Below are positions 8,236 to 19,168 of a stretch of 64,000 nucleotides of DNA, one piece after another. The stretch lies in contig CAVWLJ010000010.1 in the NCBI GenBank assembly GCA_963755755.1, forward strand, positions 124,001 through 188,000, written 5' to 3'. Below the pieces are notes generated by a model. It was not told the DNA's origin. It searched no databases and was given only the letters and a program-made list of their open reading frames with translations. Each line of letters begins with the position of its first letter. The stretch's first letter is position 1. The stretch comes from DATKNA01 sp963755755. Its GTDB lineage: Bacteria > Actinomycetota > Actinomycetes > Actinomycetales > Kineosporiaceae. A program made the position numbers and the translations under genes.

Positions 8236-9384
8236 GTGGCCGCGCCGGTCGCCGGCACCTCGATCCCGGACGACGAACGCCTCTGGCGGGCCGTCGACCT
8301 CTTCCGGGTGCTCGCCCTCGTCTACGCCGCCGCGGTGTTCGGGCTCACCTCGGGTGACCACACGCGGACCTGGCTCGGCTGGCTGATCCTCGGGCTGCTC
8401 GCGGTCTGGACCGCGGTGATCCTGGTCTGGCGACGCCGGACACCGCCGGGGCCGGGCATGCTCACGCTCGATCTGGTGATCGCCTGCGCCGCCGTGATCG
8501 CCACGACGGCCGTGGACGACCGGGCCCGCATCGCCGCCGGTGCGGCGACGCTGCCCGGCATCTGGGCCGCGAGCCCCGTGCTCGGCTGGGCGATCCTGCG
8601 CGGACGCCGGGGCGGCGTCCTCGCCGCCGCCTGCGTCGCGGCCGCCGACCTGGTCGAGGTCCGCCGCACGTCGGCGTCCACGTTCGACGCCATCGTGCTG
8701 CTCTTCATCGCCGGCGCGCTGCTCGGCTGGGCGGTGGAGCTCCTCCGCGCCGGTCGCGCCGACCTGGCCCGCGCCGTGGCGCTGCAGGCCGCCACCCGCG
8801 AGCGGGAGCGGCTGGCCGCCGACATCCACGACTCCGTGCTCCAGGTGCTCGCTTACGTGAGGCGGCGCGGGCTGCAGCTGGGCGGGGAGGCCGCCGACAT
8901 CGCGGCGCTGGCGGGGGAGCAGGAGATCAGGCTCCGCACGCTGGTCGCCTCGCAGGACGCCGCGGCCACCGAGAACGCCGCCGGGGCCGAGGAGGAGTTC
9001 ACCGCGTCGCTGACCGCGCTCGCCGCCTCCGACATCGTCGTCACCGGCCCGGGGCATCCGGTGTTCGTCGCGCCCGCCGTGGCGCACGCGCTGCGCGGCG
9101 CCGTACGCGCGTGCCTGGACAACGTGCGGCGGCACGCCGGGCCGGACGCGAAGACGTGGATCCTCCTCGAGGACGAGCAGGAACGCATCCTGGTCACGGT
9201 GCGGGACGACGGGATCGGCATCCCCGAGGGTCGGCTCGAGGAGGCCGGCCGGGAGGGGCGGCTGGGGGTCACGGCCTCGATCCGGGGGCGGCTCGCGGAC
9301 GTCGGCGGCACCGTGACCATCCACAGCGCGGCGGGTCAGGGCACCGAGGTCGAGCTCGTCGTGCCCCGCTCGCCCGTACAGTGA
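8236..9384 (+). CDS. MacS-family sensor histidine kinase
   Basis: A membrane sensor kinase of ~382 residues. Four to five hydrophobic helices cover about residues 20-165, followed by a coiled linker, the phosphoacceptor His198 in ADIHDSVLQVLAYVRRRG, and a HATPase domain with VRDDGIGIP and GRLGVTASIRGRL. I chose GTG 8236 because a GAGGGCGG site precedes it and it follows the previous stop; an alternative GTG at 8194 adds 14 residues and overlaps the acyltransferase. The response regulator starts 29 bases downstream. The signal sensed is unknown. Confidence 0.88.
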   Translation: MAAPVAGTSIPDDERLWRAVDLFRVLALVYAAAVFGLTSGDHTRTWLGWLILGLLAVWTAVILVWRRRTPPGPGMLTLDLVIACAAVIATTAVDDRARIAAGAATLPGIWAASPVLGWAILRGRRGGVLAAACVAAADLVEVRRTSASTFDAIVLLFIAGALLGWAVELLRAGRADLARAVALQAATRERERLAADIHDSVLQVLAYVRRRGLQLGGEAADIAALAGEQEIRLRTLVASQDAAATENAAGAEEEFTASLTALAASDIVVTGPGHPVFVAPAVAHALRGAVRACLDNVRRHAGPDAKTWILLEDEQERILVTVRDDGIGIPEGRLEEAGREGRLGVTASIRGRLADVGGTVTIHSAAGQGTEVELVVPRSPVQ

Positions 9385-9413
9385 CACCGACTTCGGCGGA
9401 AGGGGGCGCGACG

Positions 9414-10088
9414 ATGCCGGAGGACGTGCCACCGCTGCGTGTGATGGTCGTCGACGACCACCCGATCTGGCGCGACGCCATCGAGCGCGACCTGCGCAAC
9501 GCCGGTGTGGTCGTCGTCGGTGTGGCCGGCGACGGCGACCAGGCGCTGCGCCGCCTCCCCGCCGCCCGGCCCGACGTCGTCGTGCTCGACCTGCGGCTGC
9601 CCACCCTCGACGGGGTGGAGACGACGCGGCGGATCGCCGCCGAGCACCCCGGCGTCCGCGTGCTCGTGCTGAGCGCCAGCGGCGAGGAGCAGGACGTGCT
9701 CGCCGCGATCAAGGCCGGCGCGACCGGGTACCTGGTCAAGTCGGCGTCCCGCGAGGAGCTGCTCGAGGCCGTCCACCGCACCGCCGCCGGGGACGCGGTC
9801 TTCACACCGGGGCTGGCGGGCCTGGTGCTGGGCGAGTTCCGGCGGATGATGTCGGACGACCGCAAGGACGAGTCCGGGCCCCGGCTCACCGAGCGCGAGA
9901 CCGAGATCCTGCGGCTGGTGGCGAAGGGGCTGTCGAGCCGGCAGATCGCCGAGCGGCTCGTGCTCTCGCACCGCACCGTGCAGAACCACACCCAGAACGT
10001 GCTGGCGAAGCTCCAGCTGCACAACCGGGTCGAGCTGACCCGGTACGCGATCGAGCAGGGCCTGGACGCCGACCCCAGTCCCTCCTGA
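9414..10088 (+). CDS. LuxR/NarL-family response regulator (MacR-like)
   Basis: Cognate regulator of the upstream MacS-type kinase. The 224-residue protein has a receiver domain with acidic pocket MVVDDHP, phosphorylation site Asp59 (VVVLDLRLP), conserved LSAS and LVKSAS. A C-terminal LuxR-type HTH runs at about 155-215 (LTERETEILRLVAKGLSSRQIAERL). The ATG at 9414 follows AAGGGGGCG. A ~92-bp palindromic element begins 31 bases after its stop and may end the transcript. Confidence 0.93.
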   Translation: MPEDVPPLRVMVVDDHPIWRDAIERDLRNAGVVVVGVAGDGDQALRRLPAARPDVVVLDLRLPTLDGVETTRRIAAEHPGVRVLVLSASGEEQDVLAAIKAGATGYLVKSASREELLEAVHRTAAGDAVFTPGLAGLVLGEFRRMMSDDRKDESGPRLTERETEILRLVAKGLSSRQIAERLVLSHRTVQNHTQNVLAKLQLHNRVELTRYAIEQGLDADPSPS

Positions 10089-10119
10089 CCGCACTCCTCC
10101 CTAGTCACCCGCCCCGGTC

Positions 10120-10211
10120 GTGCACCCGTTGTGCGGCGATGCACGGGTTGTGGGGGCCATGAGCGCCGGCTGATGCCCCACAACGGGTGCAATGCCGCAC
10201 AGCGGGTGCAC
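10120..10211. repeat. Palindromic intergenic element, copy A
   Basis: Two inverted arms of ~40 bases begin and end GTGCACCCG and flank a ~12-base centre. Each arm itself contains two GCACCCGTT-type half repeats. A second member of the same family is at 23935-24024. It lies between the LuxR stop and the DAHP synthase promoter, so it may act as a REP-like element or terminator. Confidence 0.85.
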
Positions 10212-10267
10212 GCCCGCGGTGACGTCCGGTGCGTGGACTCGTCGAGGTTCCGCGAGAGCCGGTCACC

Positions 10268-10273
10268 TACGCT
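10268..10273 (+). promoter_or_regulatory. -10 element for leaderless DAHP synthase transcript
   Basis: TACGCT lies 8 bases before the GTG start at 10282, matching the TANNNT spacing expected when transcription starts at the start codon. Confidence 0.5.
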
Positions 10274-10281
10274 GGGGGATC

Positions 10282-11658
10282 GTGACCTCGACCGCTCCGC
10301 CCGCCGCGCCCGACACCGTGCAGGACGCCCTGCTCGAGGGCCTCGACCGCTGGCGCGAGCTGCCCGCCGCGCAGCAGCCCGAGTGGCCGGACGCCGAGGC
10401 GCTCGCCGCGGTGACCGCCGAACTGGCGACGTACCCGCCGCTGGTCTTCGCGGGCGAGTGCGACGAGCTCAAGACCAAGATCGCGGCGGCGGCCCGCGGC
10501 GAGGCCTTCTTCCTCCAGGGCGGCGACTGCGCGGAGACGTTCGCGGACGCCACCGCCGACAACATCCGCAACAAGATGAAGACGCTGCTCCAGATGGCCG
10601 TCGTCCTCACCTACGGCGCGAGCATGCCGGTGGTGAAGGTCGGGCGGATGGCGGGCCAGTTCTCCAAGCCCCGCAGCAAGCCCACCGAGACTCGGGGTGG
10701 CGTCGAGCTCCCGGCCTACCGCGGGGACGCCATCAACGACTACGCGTTCGACCCGCAGGCACGCATCCCCGACCCCCGGCGTCTGCTGCGGGCGTACCAC
10801 ACGAGCAGCGCGACGCTGAACCTCATCCGGGCGTTCACCAAGGGAGGCTTCGCGGACCTGCGCCACGTCCACGAGTGGAACCGCGGGTTCGTCGCCACCG
10901 CCGCGAACGCCCGCTACGAGGCGATGGCCCGGGACATCGACCGGGCCATGCGGTTCATGGCGGCCGCCGGCGCCGACTTCGACGCGCTGAAGACCGTCGA
11001 CCTCTACTCCAGCCACGAGGGCCTGATCCTCGACTACGAGCGGCCGCTCACGAGGATCGACTCGCGGACCGGCCTCCCGTACAACGTGTCGGCGCACTTC
11101 GTCTGGGTCGGCGAGCGCACCCGCCAGCTCGACGGCGCCCACGTCGACCTCATGAGCCGGGTCCGCAACCCCATCGGGGTCAAGCTCGGCCCGAACACCG
11201 CCCCGCAGGACGCGCTCGCCGTCATCGACAAGCTCAACCCGGACGACGAGCCCGGCCGCCTCACGCTCGTCAGCCGGATGGGCGCCGGGAAGGTCCGCGA
11301 CGCCCTCCCGCCGCTCGTCGAGGCCGTCGCCAAGGCGGGCCGGAACGTGCTGTGGATCTGCGACCCGATGCACGGCAACACGTTCGAGGCGGTGTCCGGC
11401 TACAAGACCCGGCGGTTCGACGACGTGATCGACGAGGTCCAGGGGTTCTTCGAGGTGCACGAGGCGCTCGGCACCGTCCCGGGCGGTCTGCACCTGGAGC
11501 TCACCGGCGACGACGTCACCGAGTGCCTGGGCGGTGCCGAGGAGATCGACGAGGCCGACCTCGCGACCCGCTACGAGACTCTCTGCGACCCGCGGCTCAA
11601 CCACCAGCAGGCGCTCGAGATCGCGTTCCTCGTCGCGGAGATGCTCGCCCGTCGCTGA
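10282..11658 (+). CDS. aroG: 3-deoxy-7-phosphoheptulonate synthase, class II (plant-type)
   Basis: Condenses phosphoenolpyruvate and erythrose-4-phosphate, the first step of the shikimate pathway. The 458-residue protein has the class II markers LQGGDCAETFAD (metal-binding Cys83), GRMAGQFSKPRS, the SSHEGL segment, GVKLGP, and WICDPMHGNT with a metal-binding His. GTG 10282 is chosen over an upstream in-frame start because it sits at the N-terminus of the fold and a TACGCT -10 lies 8 bases before it. The same gene accompanies pknL in mycobacteria. Confidence 0.96.
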   Translation: MTSTAPPAAPDTVQDALLEGLDRWRELPAAQQPEWPDAEALAAVTAELATYPPLVFAGECDELKTKIAAAARGEAFFLQGGDCAETFADATADNIRNKMKTLLQMAVVLTYGASMPVVKVGRMAGQFSKPRSKPTETRGGVELPAYRGDAINDYAFDPQARIPDPRRLLRAYHTSSATLNLIRAFTKGGFADLRHVHEWNRGFVATAANARYEAMARDIDRAMRFMAAAGADFDALKTVDLYSSHEGLILDYERPLTRIDSRTGLPYNVSAHFVWVGERTRQLDGAHVDLMSRVRNPIGVKLGPNTAPQDALAVIDKLNPDDEPGRLTLVSRMGAGKVRDALPPLVEAVAKAGRNVLWICDPMHGNTFEAVSGYKTRRFDDVIDEVQGFFEVHEALGTVPGGLHLELTGDDVTECLGGAEEIDEADLATRYETLCDPRLNHQQALEIAFLVAEMLARR

Positions 11659-11704
11659 CCGCCCGTCGCCGACCGCGCCCCGCTGATCGCTCCGGGCCTC
11701 TGCG

Positions 11705-11710
11705 TAGGGT
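11705..11710 (+). promoter_or_regulatory. -10 element for leaderless threonine aldolase transcript
   Basis: TAGGGT lies 6 bases before the ATG at 11717, in the short intergenic space after DAHP synthase; there is no ribosome binding site. Confidence 0.5.
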
Positions 11711-11716
11711 GACGGG

Positions 11717-12769
<1,053 letters not shown>

Positions 12770-12815
12770 CACCCCGCTGTGCCGTCGGCCCTTCCGCCGA
12801 TGGGAGGATGAGCCG

Positions 12816-13409
12816 GTGACGGACGTGGGGCGGGACCTCGACCGCGTCCTCCCCCCGGGGCAGCGGCCGGCCGACGGTTTCCGGGTGCGCCACTACGGCC
12901 CCGTGCCGAGATTCCGGCCGGCGACCTGGCGGCTCGTCGTCAACGGCGCCACCGCCTCCGGCTGCGAACGCCAGCTGACCTTCGACCAGATCCTCCAGAT
13001 GCCGCGCGCCCGCGTCCGCGCGGACCTGCACTGCGTCACGAAGTGGACCGTCGTCGACAACCTCTGGGAGGGCGTCCCGACCCGCGCGCTGCTCGACCTG
13101 GTGCCGCCGGCTCCGGAGGTCACGCACGTCATGGCGTGGGCGGAGTACGGGTACTCGGCGACGATGCGCTTGGAGGACTTCGCCTCGCCGCGGGCCCTGC
13201 TCGCGACGAACCACGGCGGGGAGCCGCTGACGCCGGAGCACGGCTTCCCGCTCCGGCTCGTCGTGCCGCACCTGTACGCGTGGAAGGGCCCGAAGTGGCT
13301 GCGCGGCATCGAGTACCTCCCCGAGCTCGTGCGCGGGTTCTGGGAGGAACGTGGCTACCACGCCGTCGGGGACCCCTGGCGTGAGGAGCGGTACTCCTAC
13401 CTGGAGTGA
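12816..13409 (+). CDS. Molybdopterin-dependent oxidoreductase (sulfite oxidase fold, YedY/MsrP-like)
   Basis: A 197-residue protein made of the sulfite-oxidase-type Moco-binding domain alone. The molybdenum-ligand Cys73 is in LHCVTKWT, followed by WEGVPTRALLDLV, and the domain ends with HLYAWKGPKWLRGIEYL. There is no Tat or Sec signal peptide and no dimerisation domain, unlike MsrP or sulfite oxidase, so it is probably cytoplasmic. It starts at GTG 12816 with GGGAGG upstream. The substrate is unknown. Confidence 0.88.
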   Translation: MTDVGRDLDRVLPPGQRPADGFRVRHYGPVPRFRPATWRLVVNGATASGCERQLTFDQILQMPRARVRADLHCVTKWTVVDNLWEGVPTRALLDLVPPAPEVTHVMAWAEYGYSATMRLEDFASPRALLATNHGGEPLTPEHGFPLRLVVPHLYAWKGPKWLRGIEYLPELVRGFWEERGYHAVGDPWREERYSYLE

Positions 13410-13497
13410 TGCCGGTATCACCGGTTGTGCCTGAGGCTCTTCCCCCGCGCGCGGCGGCGCGGGATAGTCGCGGTCGACGGATGGGGAGGTGCCGGCG

Positions 13498-16126
13498 ATG
13501 GGGTACGTCGACAGGACCACGGGCGGAACGACCGAACTCCGCGTGCACGGAGTGTCGGGGACGCCGCCGGAGGCGATGCTGGACCACCCGCACACCGAAC
13601 GGGTGGCCGGGGACGCCGACGCGGGGTTCTACCGGCGGGTCTGGGAGTCGGCGGCCGGCGCGCAGGACGCGCCTCCCGGGAGGGACGCCGAGGACGGCCG
13701 GCACGGCACGCACGTCGACCGGCTCGAGGCGTACTCCTGGGGCGGCCTCACCTCCGGCGGCTGGAGCCGCGCGCTCTATCTGCTGCTCCTGCCGTTCCTT
13801 CTGCTCAACGTGGGCTTCTTCGCGACCCCGGGTGCTCCGGCGAAGGAGGGCGAGAGCCCCGGGGCGCTCCGGCGCACCTCCGAGCTCCTGCAGCGGCTGC
13901 TGGCGCTCTCGCTGACCATGACGATGGTCCTCGCCATGATCGAGGTGTCCATCGACATCGTGGGCTGGCAGTGCGGACGCGCCACCGCCACATGCGGCAC
14001 CGGCCCGCTCGGCGTGCCGGACTGGAGCTGGCTGCGCGAGCCGGGTCCACGGCTCGCTGCCAGCGCCCTCGTGCCGATCGGCGTCGTCCTCGTGCTCTGG
14101 TGGCTGGCCCGGCGCACCTGGGCGAGCGCCGAGGCCGTCGCTCCGCCCAAGGCTGCTGCCACCCCGGGCGTCCAGGTGTCGCCGCTGGAGGACCGTAGGT
14201 TCTGGAACGGCGGCGAGGCGGTCGCGAACCTGCGCGCGTTCCACATCTCCGCCGCGCTCGCCCTGGTCGGGGTCGCGGTCGCGGCCCCGGCGATCGTGGC
14301 GCCCGGCGGCGGGATCTCCGCGTTCTGGTCCTCCGGACCGGTGGTGCAGCGGGTCGTCGCGATGGTTCTCGTCGTCGTCCTCGTGGCATCCGTCGTCGGA
14401 GTGGCTGCGTGGAACCTCGCGGAGCGACGCGCGCCCGATGCGGATGCGGATGCGGACGCCACGCCGCCGCAGCCGGTCGGCGGCTGGCGGACCGCGCTGC
14501 CGACCGCGACCCTGGCGCTCGCCCTGGTCGCCGCCGTCGCGACGGCCGCAGTGGGTGCGCCGCCCGCGGTGCGACCGGCGTCGATCCTTCCCTGGTTGAC
14601 GTGGGCGATCAACGCCGTCTTCTGGTCACAGGTGGCGCTCGTCGCCCTCTTCGCGGTCGTCACCGCGGTCCAGGCCCGTTCGCTGCCCAGGCCGGCGCCG
14701 GTTGCGCTGACGACCTCGGGCTCCGGAGGCGCGGTCGTCACCGCGCCCGCCTGGCGCGGGCTCGCCGCTCCGGTCTTCGCCCTGCTCGGCTGGATCGTCG
14801 GGAGCGGTTTCGCCGCCGCGCTGGCCCTGCGGATCGCGGACACGGTCGGCACGCCGATCGCCGCCGTGGACGCCGTCAGCGCCGCCACCCGCAAGGCGAC
14901 GTCCGGCGAGACCGGTCCGTACGCCGGCAAGCAGATCCTGCTGCCCGTCGGGTACTTCTGGGCGTCCGCCGCGGCGGCCGTCTCGCTCGGCGTCGTCCTC
15001 GTGATCGGCGTCGTGATGGTCGTCCGTGTGATGAACAGCGTCGGGCGGATGCGTCCGGTGGTCGACGAGCAGTACGACGCCGGGGTCGGCGCCGACGACG
15101 AGCGCGTCGGCCAGATCGCCCGGGTCTGGGCGATCGCCCAGGCACCGAACCTGGCTCGCGTGCTCGCCGCGTTCATCGTGTCCGGAGTGGCTGTCGTGCT
15201 CGTCCTCGGCCTGGCCGGATACGCGTGGGACGAGCAGTGGATCGTCAACCACGGCTGGGCCGGGCTGCTCCTCGTCGGCAACCTCGTCATGACGCTGGCC
15301 GTCGCCGCACTCCTCTGGGCCGGCCGGCAGGCGTACTCCAACCAGCGGTTCCGGCGCACGATCGGCGTCCTGTGGGACATCGGCACCTTCTGGCCTCGGG
15401 CGACCCACCCGCTGGCGCCGCCGAGCTACGGCGAGCGCGCCGTTCCCGACCTGCTCTACCGGATCGAGGGGCTGACCCGGCTGGACGGACCCGACGCGGG
15501 GCGGGAGGACCTCGTCGTCCTGTCCTGCCACTAGCCAGGGCACCGTCATCGGGGCGGCAGTCGTGGCGGCGTCGCGGTACCAGGCCCTCGCGCGCACGGC
15601 CTTCTTCACCTACGGCAACCCGCTCCGGCGGATCTACGCGCGCTTCTTCCCCGCCTACTTCGGGATCGAGCAGCTCGACCGCCTGGGCCGGCTGCTCGTG
15701 ACCGGCTCGGGGGACGACGACCGGGCGATGCAGCAGGCCGCCGGCCTGACACGGGCCCGGACGGGTGGCACGGATTCGGACGCCGGCGAGCGCGCGGCGT
15801 GGCCGTGGCGCAGCCTGCAGCGCCCGTCGGACCCGATCGGGGGCCCGGTGTTCGTGGACGCGGCACCCGCGACGGCGCCACCGCCCGATGGAACGGAGCC
15901 GCTCTCGCGGGACGTCGACGTGACGCTGCTCGACCCGACGTTCCACCGCAGCCGGGGTGATCGCACCTGGCCTGCCGCACTCGGCCACTCCGACTACGAC
16001 CGCGACCCGCTGTACCCGGCCGCGCGTGCCGACGTCATCGTGCTGCGGCGCCGGCCGGGCGCGGCTGCGCCCGCTCCCGCCGGTCTGCCTCCCGCTCCCC
16101 GCCGGGACGAACCCGTCACACCGTGA
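13498..16126 (+). CDS. Large membrane protein with lipase-like CHSQGT nucleophile motif (frame break at 15532)
   Basis: Restored length is about 875 residues. It opens with the conserved TELRVHGVSGTPPEAML, followed by about ten to twelve hydrophobic helices (residues ~80-620) and a soluble C-terminal hydrolase-like part. The first frame ends at a TAG at 15532-15534. Dropping the T at 15532 restores VVLSCHSQGTVIGAAVVA, continuing into YGNPLRRIYARFFP to the TGA at 16124. The break therefore falls exactly beside the putative nucleophile Ser in HSQGT. Large actinobacterial membrane proteins with this same N-terminal RVHGVGGTPPE phrase are known but uncharacterised. The start is ATG 13498 after GGGGAGG. 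The last 11 bases overlap the convergent kinase gene. Confidence 0.8.
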
Positions 16127-17319
16127 ACGAGCCGCCCGAGGCGACCGACCATGCCCAGGCGGCGAGCGCGGCGGCCCCGCCGACGACCACCACGAACGCC
16201 GCCACTCCGCGCTGACGGCGGCGGCGGCTCCACGCCGTGAGCTCGTCGATCTCCGGGGCCAGCGGGTCGACCCCGTCGTCCGCATCCGTCGTCCCCGTCG
16301 TTGCGGGGACGCGGACGCGGCGTCCCGGGTCCGACCGGCGCGGGGGCCGCCGGCTCCGCCGCGAAGGCCTGGGTCGGCGGCCCCGTCGTGAGCAACTGGG
16401 TGTGGGAGACGGCGGCGGTGGGGTAGGACTGCCCGCCGGACGGTCGTGGCAGCGAGGGTCGCGCGGCCAGTGCCGCCGCCGGGATGCGCGCGCGGGCGCC
16501 GCGCTCCAGCCCGAGCAGGGCCGCCGCGTCCGCCGGACGCCGGTCGGGGTCGCGCGCCGTCGCGGTCGTCACGAGCACGTCGAGCGGCTCGGGCAGCCGG
16601 GGGACGAGGGACGACGGCGGCGGCACGTCCTCGTGCACGTGCCGGTAGGCGACCCGCAGCGGCACGTCACCGGCGAACGGCTGCCTGCCGGTGAGCATCT
16701 CGAAGATCATGACGCCGACGGCGTAGACGTCGCCCCGGGCGTCGGCGACGCCGTCGGCGATGAGCTCGGGTGCCATGTACGCCGCGGTCCCCATGAGGAC
16801 CCCGGAGGTCGAGGTCATCGCGGTCGCCGCGCGGGCGAGGCCGAAGTCGGCGACCTTGACCCGGCCGTCGTCGGTGAGGATGACGTTCTCCGGCTTCACG
16901 TCGCGGTGCACGATGCCCGCCGCGTGCGCGGCCGCCAGCGCCTCCAGCGTGGGCTCGACGACGTCGAGCGCCTCGCCGGGCGTGAGCACGCCGAGCTCGC
17001 CGAGCACCTCGCGCAGGCTGCGGCCCTGCAGGTACTCCATGGCGAGGTAGAGCAGCCCGTCGTCCTCGCCCTGGTCGAAGACGGCGACGACACCGGGGTG
17101 CGACAGCCGCGCCGCCGACCGTGCCTCCCGGATGAACCGCGCCGTGAACTGCGGGTCGTCGGCGAGGTGCCCGTGCATGACCTTGAGCGCGACGTCGCGG
17201 TCCAGGCGGCGGTCGAGGGCGAGGTAGACGGTGGCCATGCCGCCGCGCGCGATGCGCGCGGTCACGGCGTACCGGCCGTCGACGACGCGACCGACGAGGG
17301 GGTCGCGCCCGGCAGCCAC
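16116..17319 (-). CDS. pknL: PknL-like membrane Ser/Thr protein kinase (frame break near 16318-16345)
   Basis: About 400 residues after repair, the size of mycobacterial PknL. The kinase domain spans ~14-275 with the glycine loop ARGGMATVY, Lys46 (VALKVM), catalytic HRDVKPENV (Asp140), DFG at 158-160 and APE-equivalent MAPEL. A proline-rich linker follows, then one base too many shifts the frame. The other frame gives DADDGVDPLAPEIDEL, basic RRRRQR, one TM helix (VAAFVVVVGGAAALAAWAW) and a ten-residue outer tail. No PASTA repeats are present. The start is GTG 17319, leaderless from TAGACT. Next to it is an Rv2175c-like gene, the known PknL substrate in M. tuberculosis. Confidence 0.85.
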
Positions 17320-17326
17320 GGCCCGC

Positions 17327-17348
17327 AGTCTAGGAGCGGTACCGCTCC
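17327..17348 (-). promoter_or_regulatory. Leaderless -10 (TAGACT) and 16-bp palindrome before pknL
   Basis: On the minus strand TAGACT (17327-17332) lies 7 bases before the kinase GTG. Its TAG is also the stop codon of the upstream transglycosylase. Directly upstream is a perfect palindrome GGAGCGGTACCGCTCC (17333-17348), within the -35 to -10 space, which could be an operator or chance within the coding end. Confidence 0.4.
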
Positions 17349-18677
17349 CGCAGGGTGAGCACGTTCGCGACGTACCGGCGGGTGTCGTCGTAGAGGCCGT
17401 GCTCCCGCACCGAGGCCAGCCCCTGGTAGTAGGCGGCGACGGCGGTCTCCTCGGGGGCCGCGGCCCGCAGGGCGGCGAGGATCGCGACGCCGGCGACGAC
17501 GTTGTCCCTGGCGTCGAGGAGGTCGAGCTTCCGGCCGACGAGCCCGGACGCCCATCGCCCGGACGACGGGACGACCTGCATGACGCCGATCGCGTTCGCC
17601 GAGGAGACCCGGCGCTGGTCGAAGCCCGACTCCTCGGCGGCGACCGCGAGCGCGAGGGCGGGGTCCAGCCCGTACCGGCGCGCACTGTCCCTGATCATCG
17701 TCACGATCTGCGCGGAGCTCGGCGCCGGACGGGTGGCCAGCGCCGCGCGGTTCGCGCCGGCGGCACTCCGGACGACGGTGGCGCGCGGAGGCCGGGACCT
17801 CGGCGGCGGCCGTCCGCACGGACGCCGCGGCCGTCGGCGCCGGCCCCGGGAGGAGCAGGCGCTGGCCGGGGAAGATGACGTCGGACGCGTTGAGGTGGTT
17901 GAGCGCGGTCACGGTCGTCAGCGGCACGTGGGCCGCGAGCGCGATGCCCGAGAGGGTGTCGCCTCGCTGCACGACGTACGCGTGCGTCACCGGCGGGCGA
18001 GGGGCCGTGGTCGGCTTGACGGTCACGCCCGGCAGGAGCAGCTTCTGCCCGGCGATGATCACCGCGTCCGGCCCCAGCTTGTTGGCGCGGACGATGGCCG
18101 CGACCGTGATGTGGAACCGCTCGGCGATCCCGCTGACCGTCTCCCCGGGCCGCACGACGTGCACGGCCGGCGGCACCTGGGGCTTCGGGCGCGGCGCGGA
18201 CGGAACGCTGGGCAGGTGGGCACCGGCCGGCAGGGCGAGCACCTGGCCGGGGCGGATCCGGGCGTCGGCGTCGAGGTCGTTCGCGGCGAGCAGGGCCTCG
18301 ACCGTGGTGCCGGTGCCGGCAGCGATCGCCCAGATCGTGTCGCCCGGCTTCACCGTGTACGTCACGGCGCGCGGCGTGGGGGCCGGGGCGCGGTAGACCG
18401 GCGTCGGCACGACGAGCACGGTCCCGGCCAGGACGAGGTCGGGGTCGGTGATCCGGTTGAGCCGGACGAGCGTCGCCACGTCGGTGCCGAATCGCAGGGC
18501 GATCCCGCTCAGGGTGTCGCCGCTCTGGACGACGTAGGTCGTCCGGCCCGCCGGCGTCGCGGCGTCCGCCACCGGAGCAACGACGACGGGCGCGGCCAAC
18601 GGCAGGACGGCGACCGAGGCGAGCCGGAGGACCCTGCCCCGGCCGTTCCGGGTCCGCCTCGCGGGGAGCAGGGTCAT
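17330..18677 (-). CDS. Secreted LysM/lytic transglycosylase (SLT) cell-wall protein (frame break near 17780)
   Basis: About 448 residues after repair. An N-terminal signal peptide (RLASVAVLPLAAPVVVAPVADA) is followed by four LysM peptidoglycan-binding repeats, each starting with a YVVQ/VKPGDT-type phrase and ending LLLPG or similar (about residues 45-290). A frame break at 17775-17785 leads into an SLT domain with catalytic Glu in AAEESGFDQR and NAIGVMQVVPSSG. It binds and cleaves glycan strands outside the cell. The ATG at 18677 has GAGGAG 7 bases upstream, so the longer ATG at 18707 is rejected. The fusion order LysM4-SLT is consistent across the break. Confidence 0.85.
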
Positions 18678-18802
18678 CGCATCTCCTCTGTTACTGATGG
18701 TGTTCATGTGACTACTGAGGAGAAGGTAAACCAGAGGGACTCGGGATGGGGGGAGGTGGAGGGCCGTGCCGCGCCGCTCCGGACGAATGGCACCCTGGGA
18801 TC

Positions 18803-19156
18803 GTGAACGACCTCGATGACCTCGTGAGCACGTGGCTGACCGTTCCGGACGTGGCCGAGCTCGTCGGCCTCGACGTCGGCAAGGTGCGCAGGCTGCTCCA
18901 GGAGCGCTATCTGGTCGGCGTCCGGCGGGGCGAGCGGAACGTCCTCAGCGTGCCCGCCGCGCTGATCGCCGACGGCGCGCCGCTGCCGGAGCTGCGGGGC
19001 ACGCTCGTCGTGCTGGCCGACTCCGGCTACGACGACGAGGCCGCGATCCGCTGGCTCTTCACCCCGGACGACAGCCTGCCCGGCACGCCCGTCGACGCCC
19101 TGCGCGCCGGCCGCAAGACCGAGGTCCGGCGCCGCGCCCAGGCACTGGCCTTCTGA
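18803..19156 (+). CDS. Rv2175c-like DNA-binding protein
   Basis: A 117-residue protein. The N-terminal half carries a winged-helix/MerR-like HTH (WLTVPDVAELVGLDVGKVRRLLQER) and the C-terminal half the family's conserved GYDDEAAIRWLFTPDDSLPGTPVDALRAGRKTEVRRRAQ. In M. tuberculosis Rv2175c binds DNA and is phosphorylated by PknL, whose gene is its neighbour; here a PknL-like kinase lies 1.5 kb away. The start is GTG 18803 with no clear ribosome site and a weak CACCCT 6 bases upstream. The region 18678-18802 is the divergent promoter space with the transglycosylase. Confidence 0.85.
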   Translation: MNDLDDLVSTWLTVPDVAELVGLDVGKVRRLLQERYLVGVRRGERNVLSVPAALIADGAPLPELRGTLVVLADSGYDDEAAIRWLFTPDDSLPGTPVDALRAGRKTEVRRRAQALAF

Positions 19157-19168
19157 CCCGAGGCGGGG

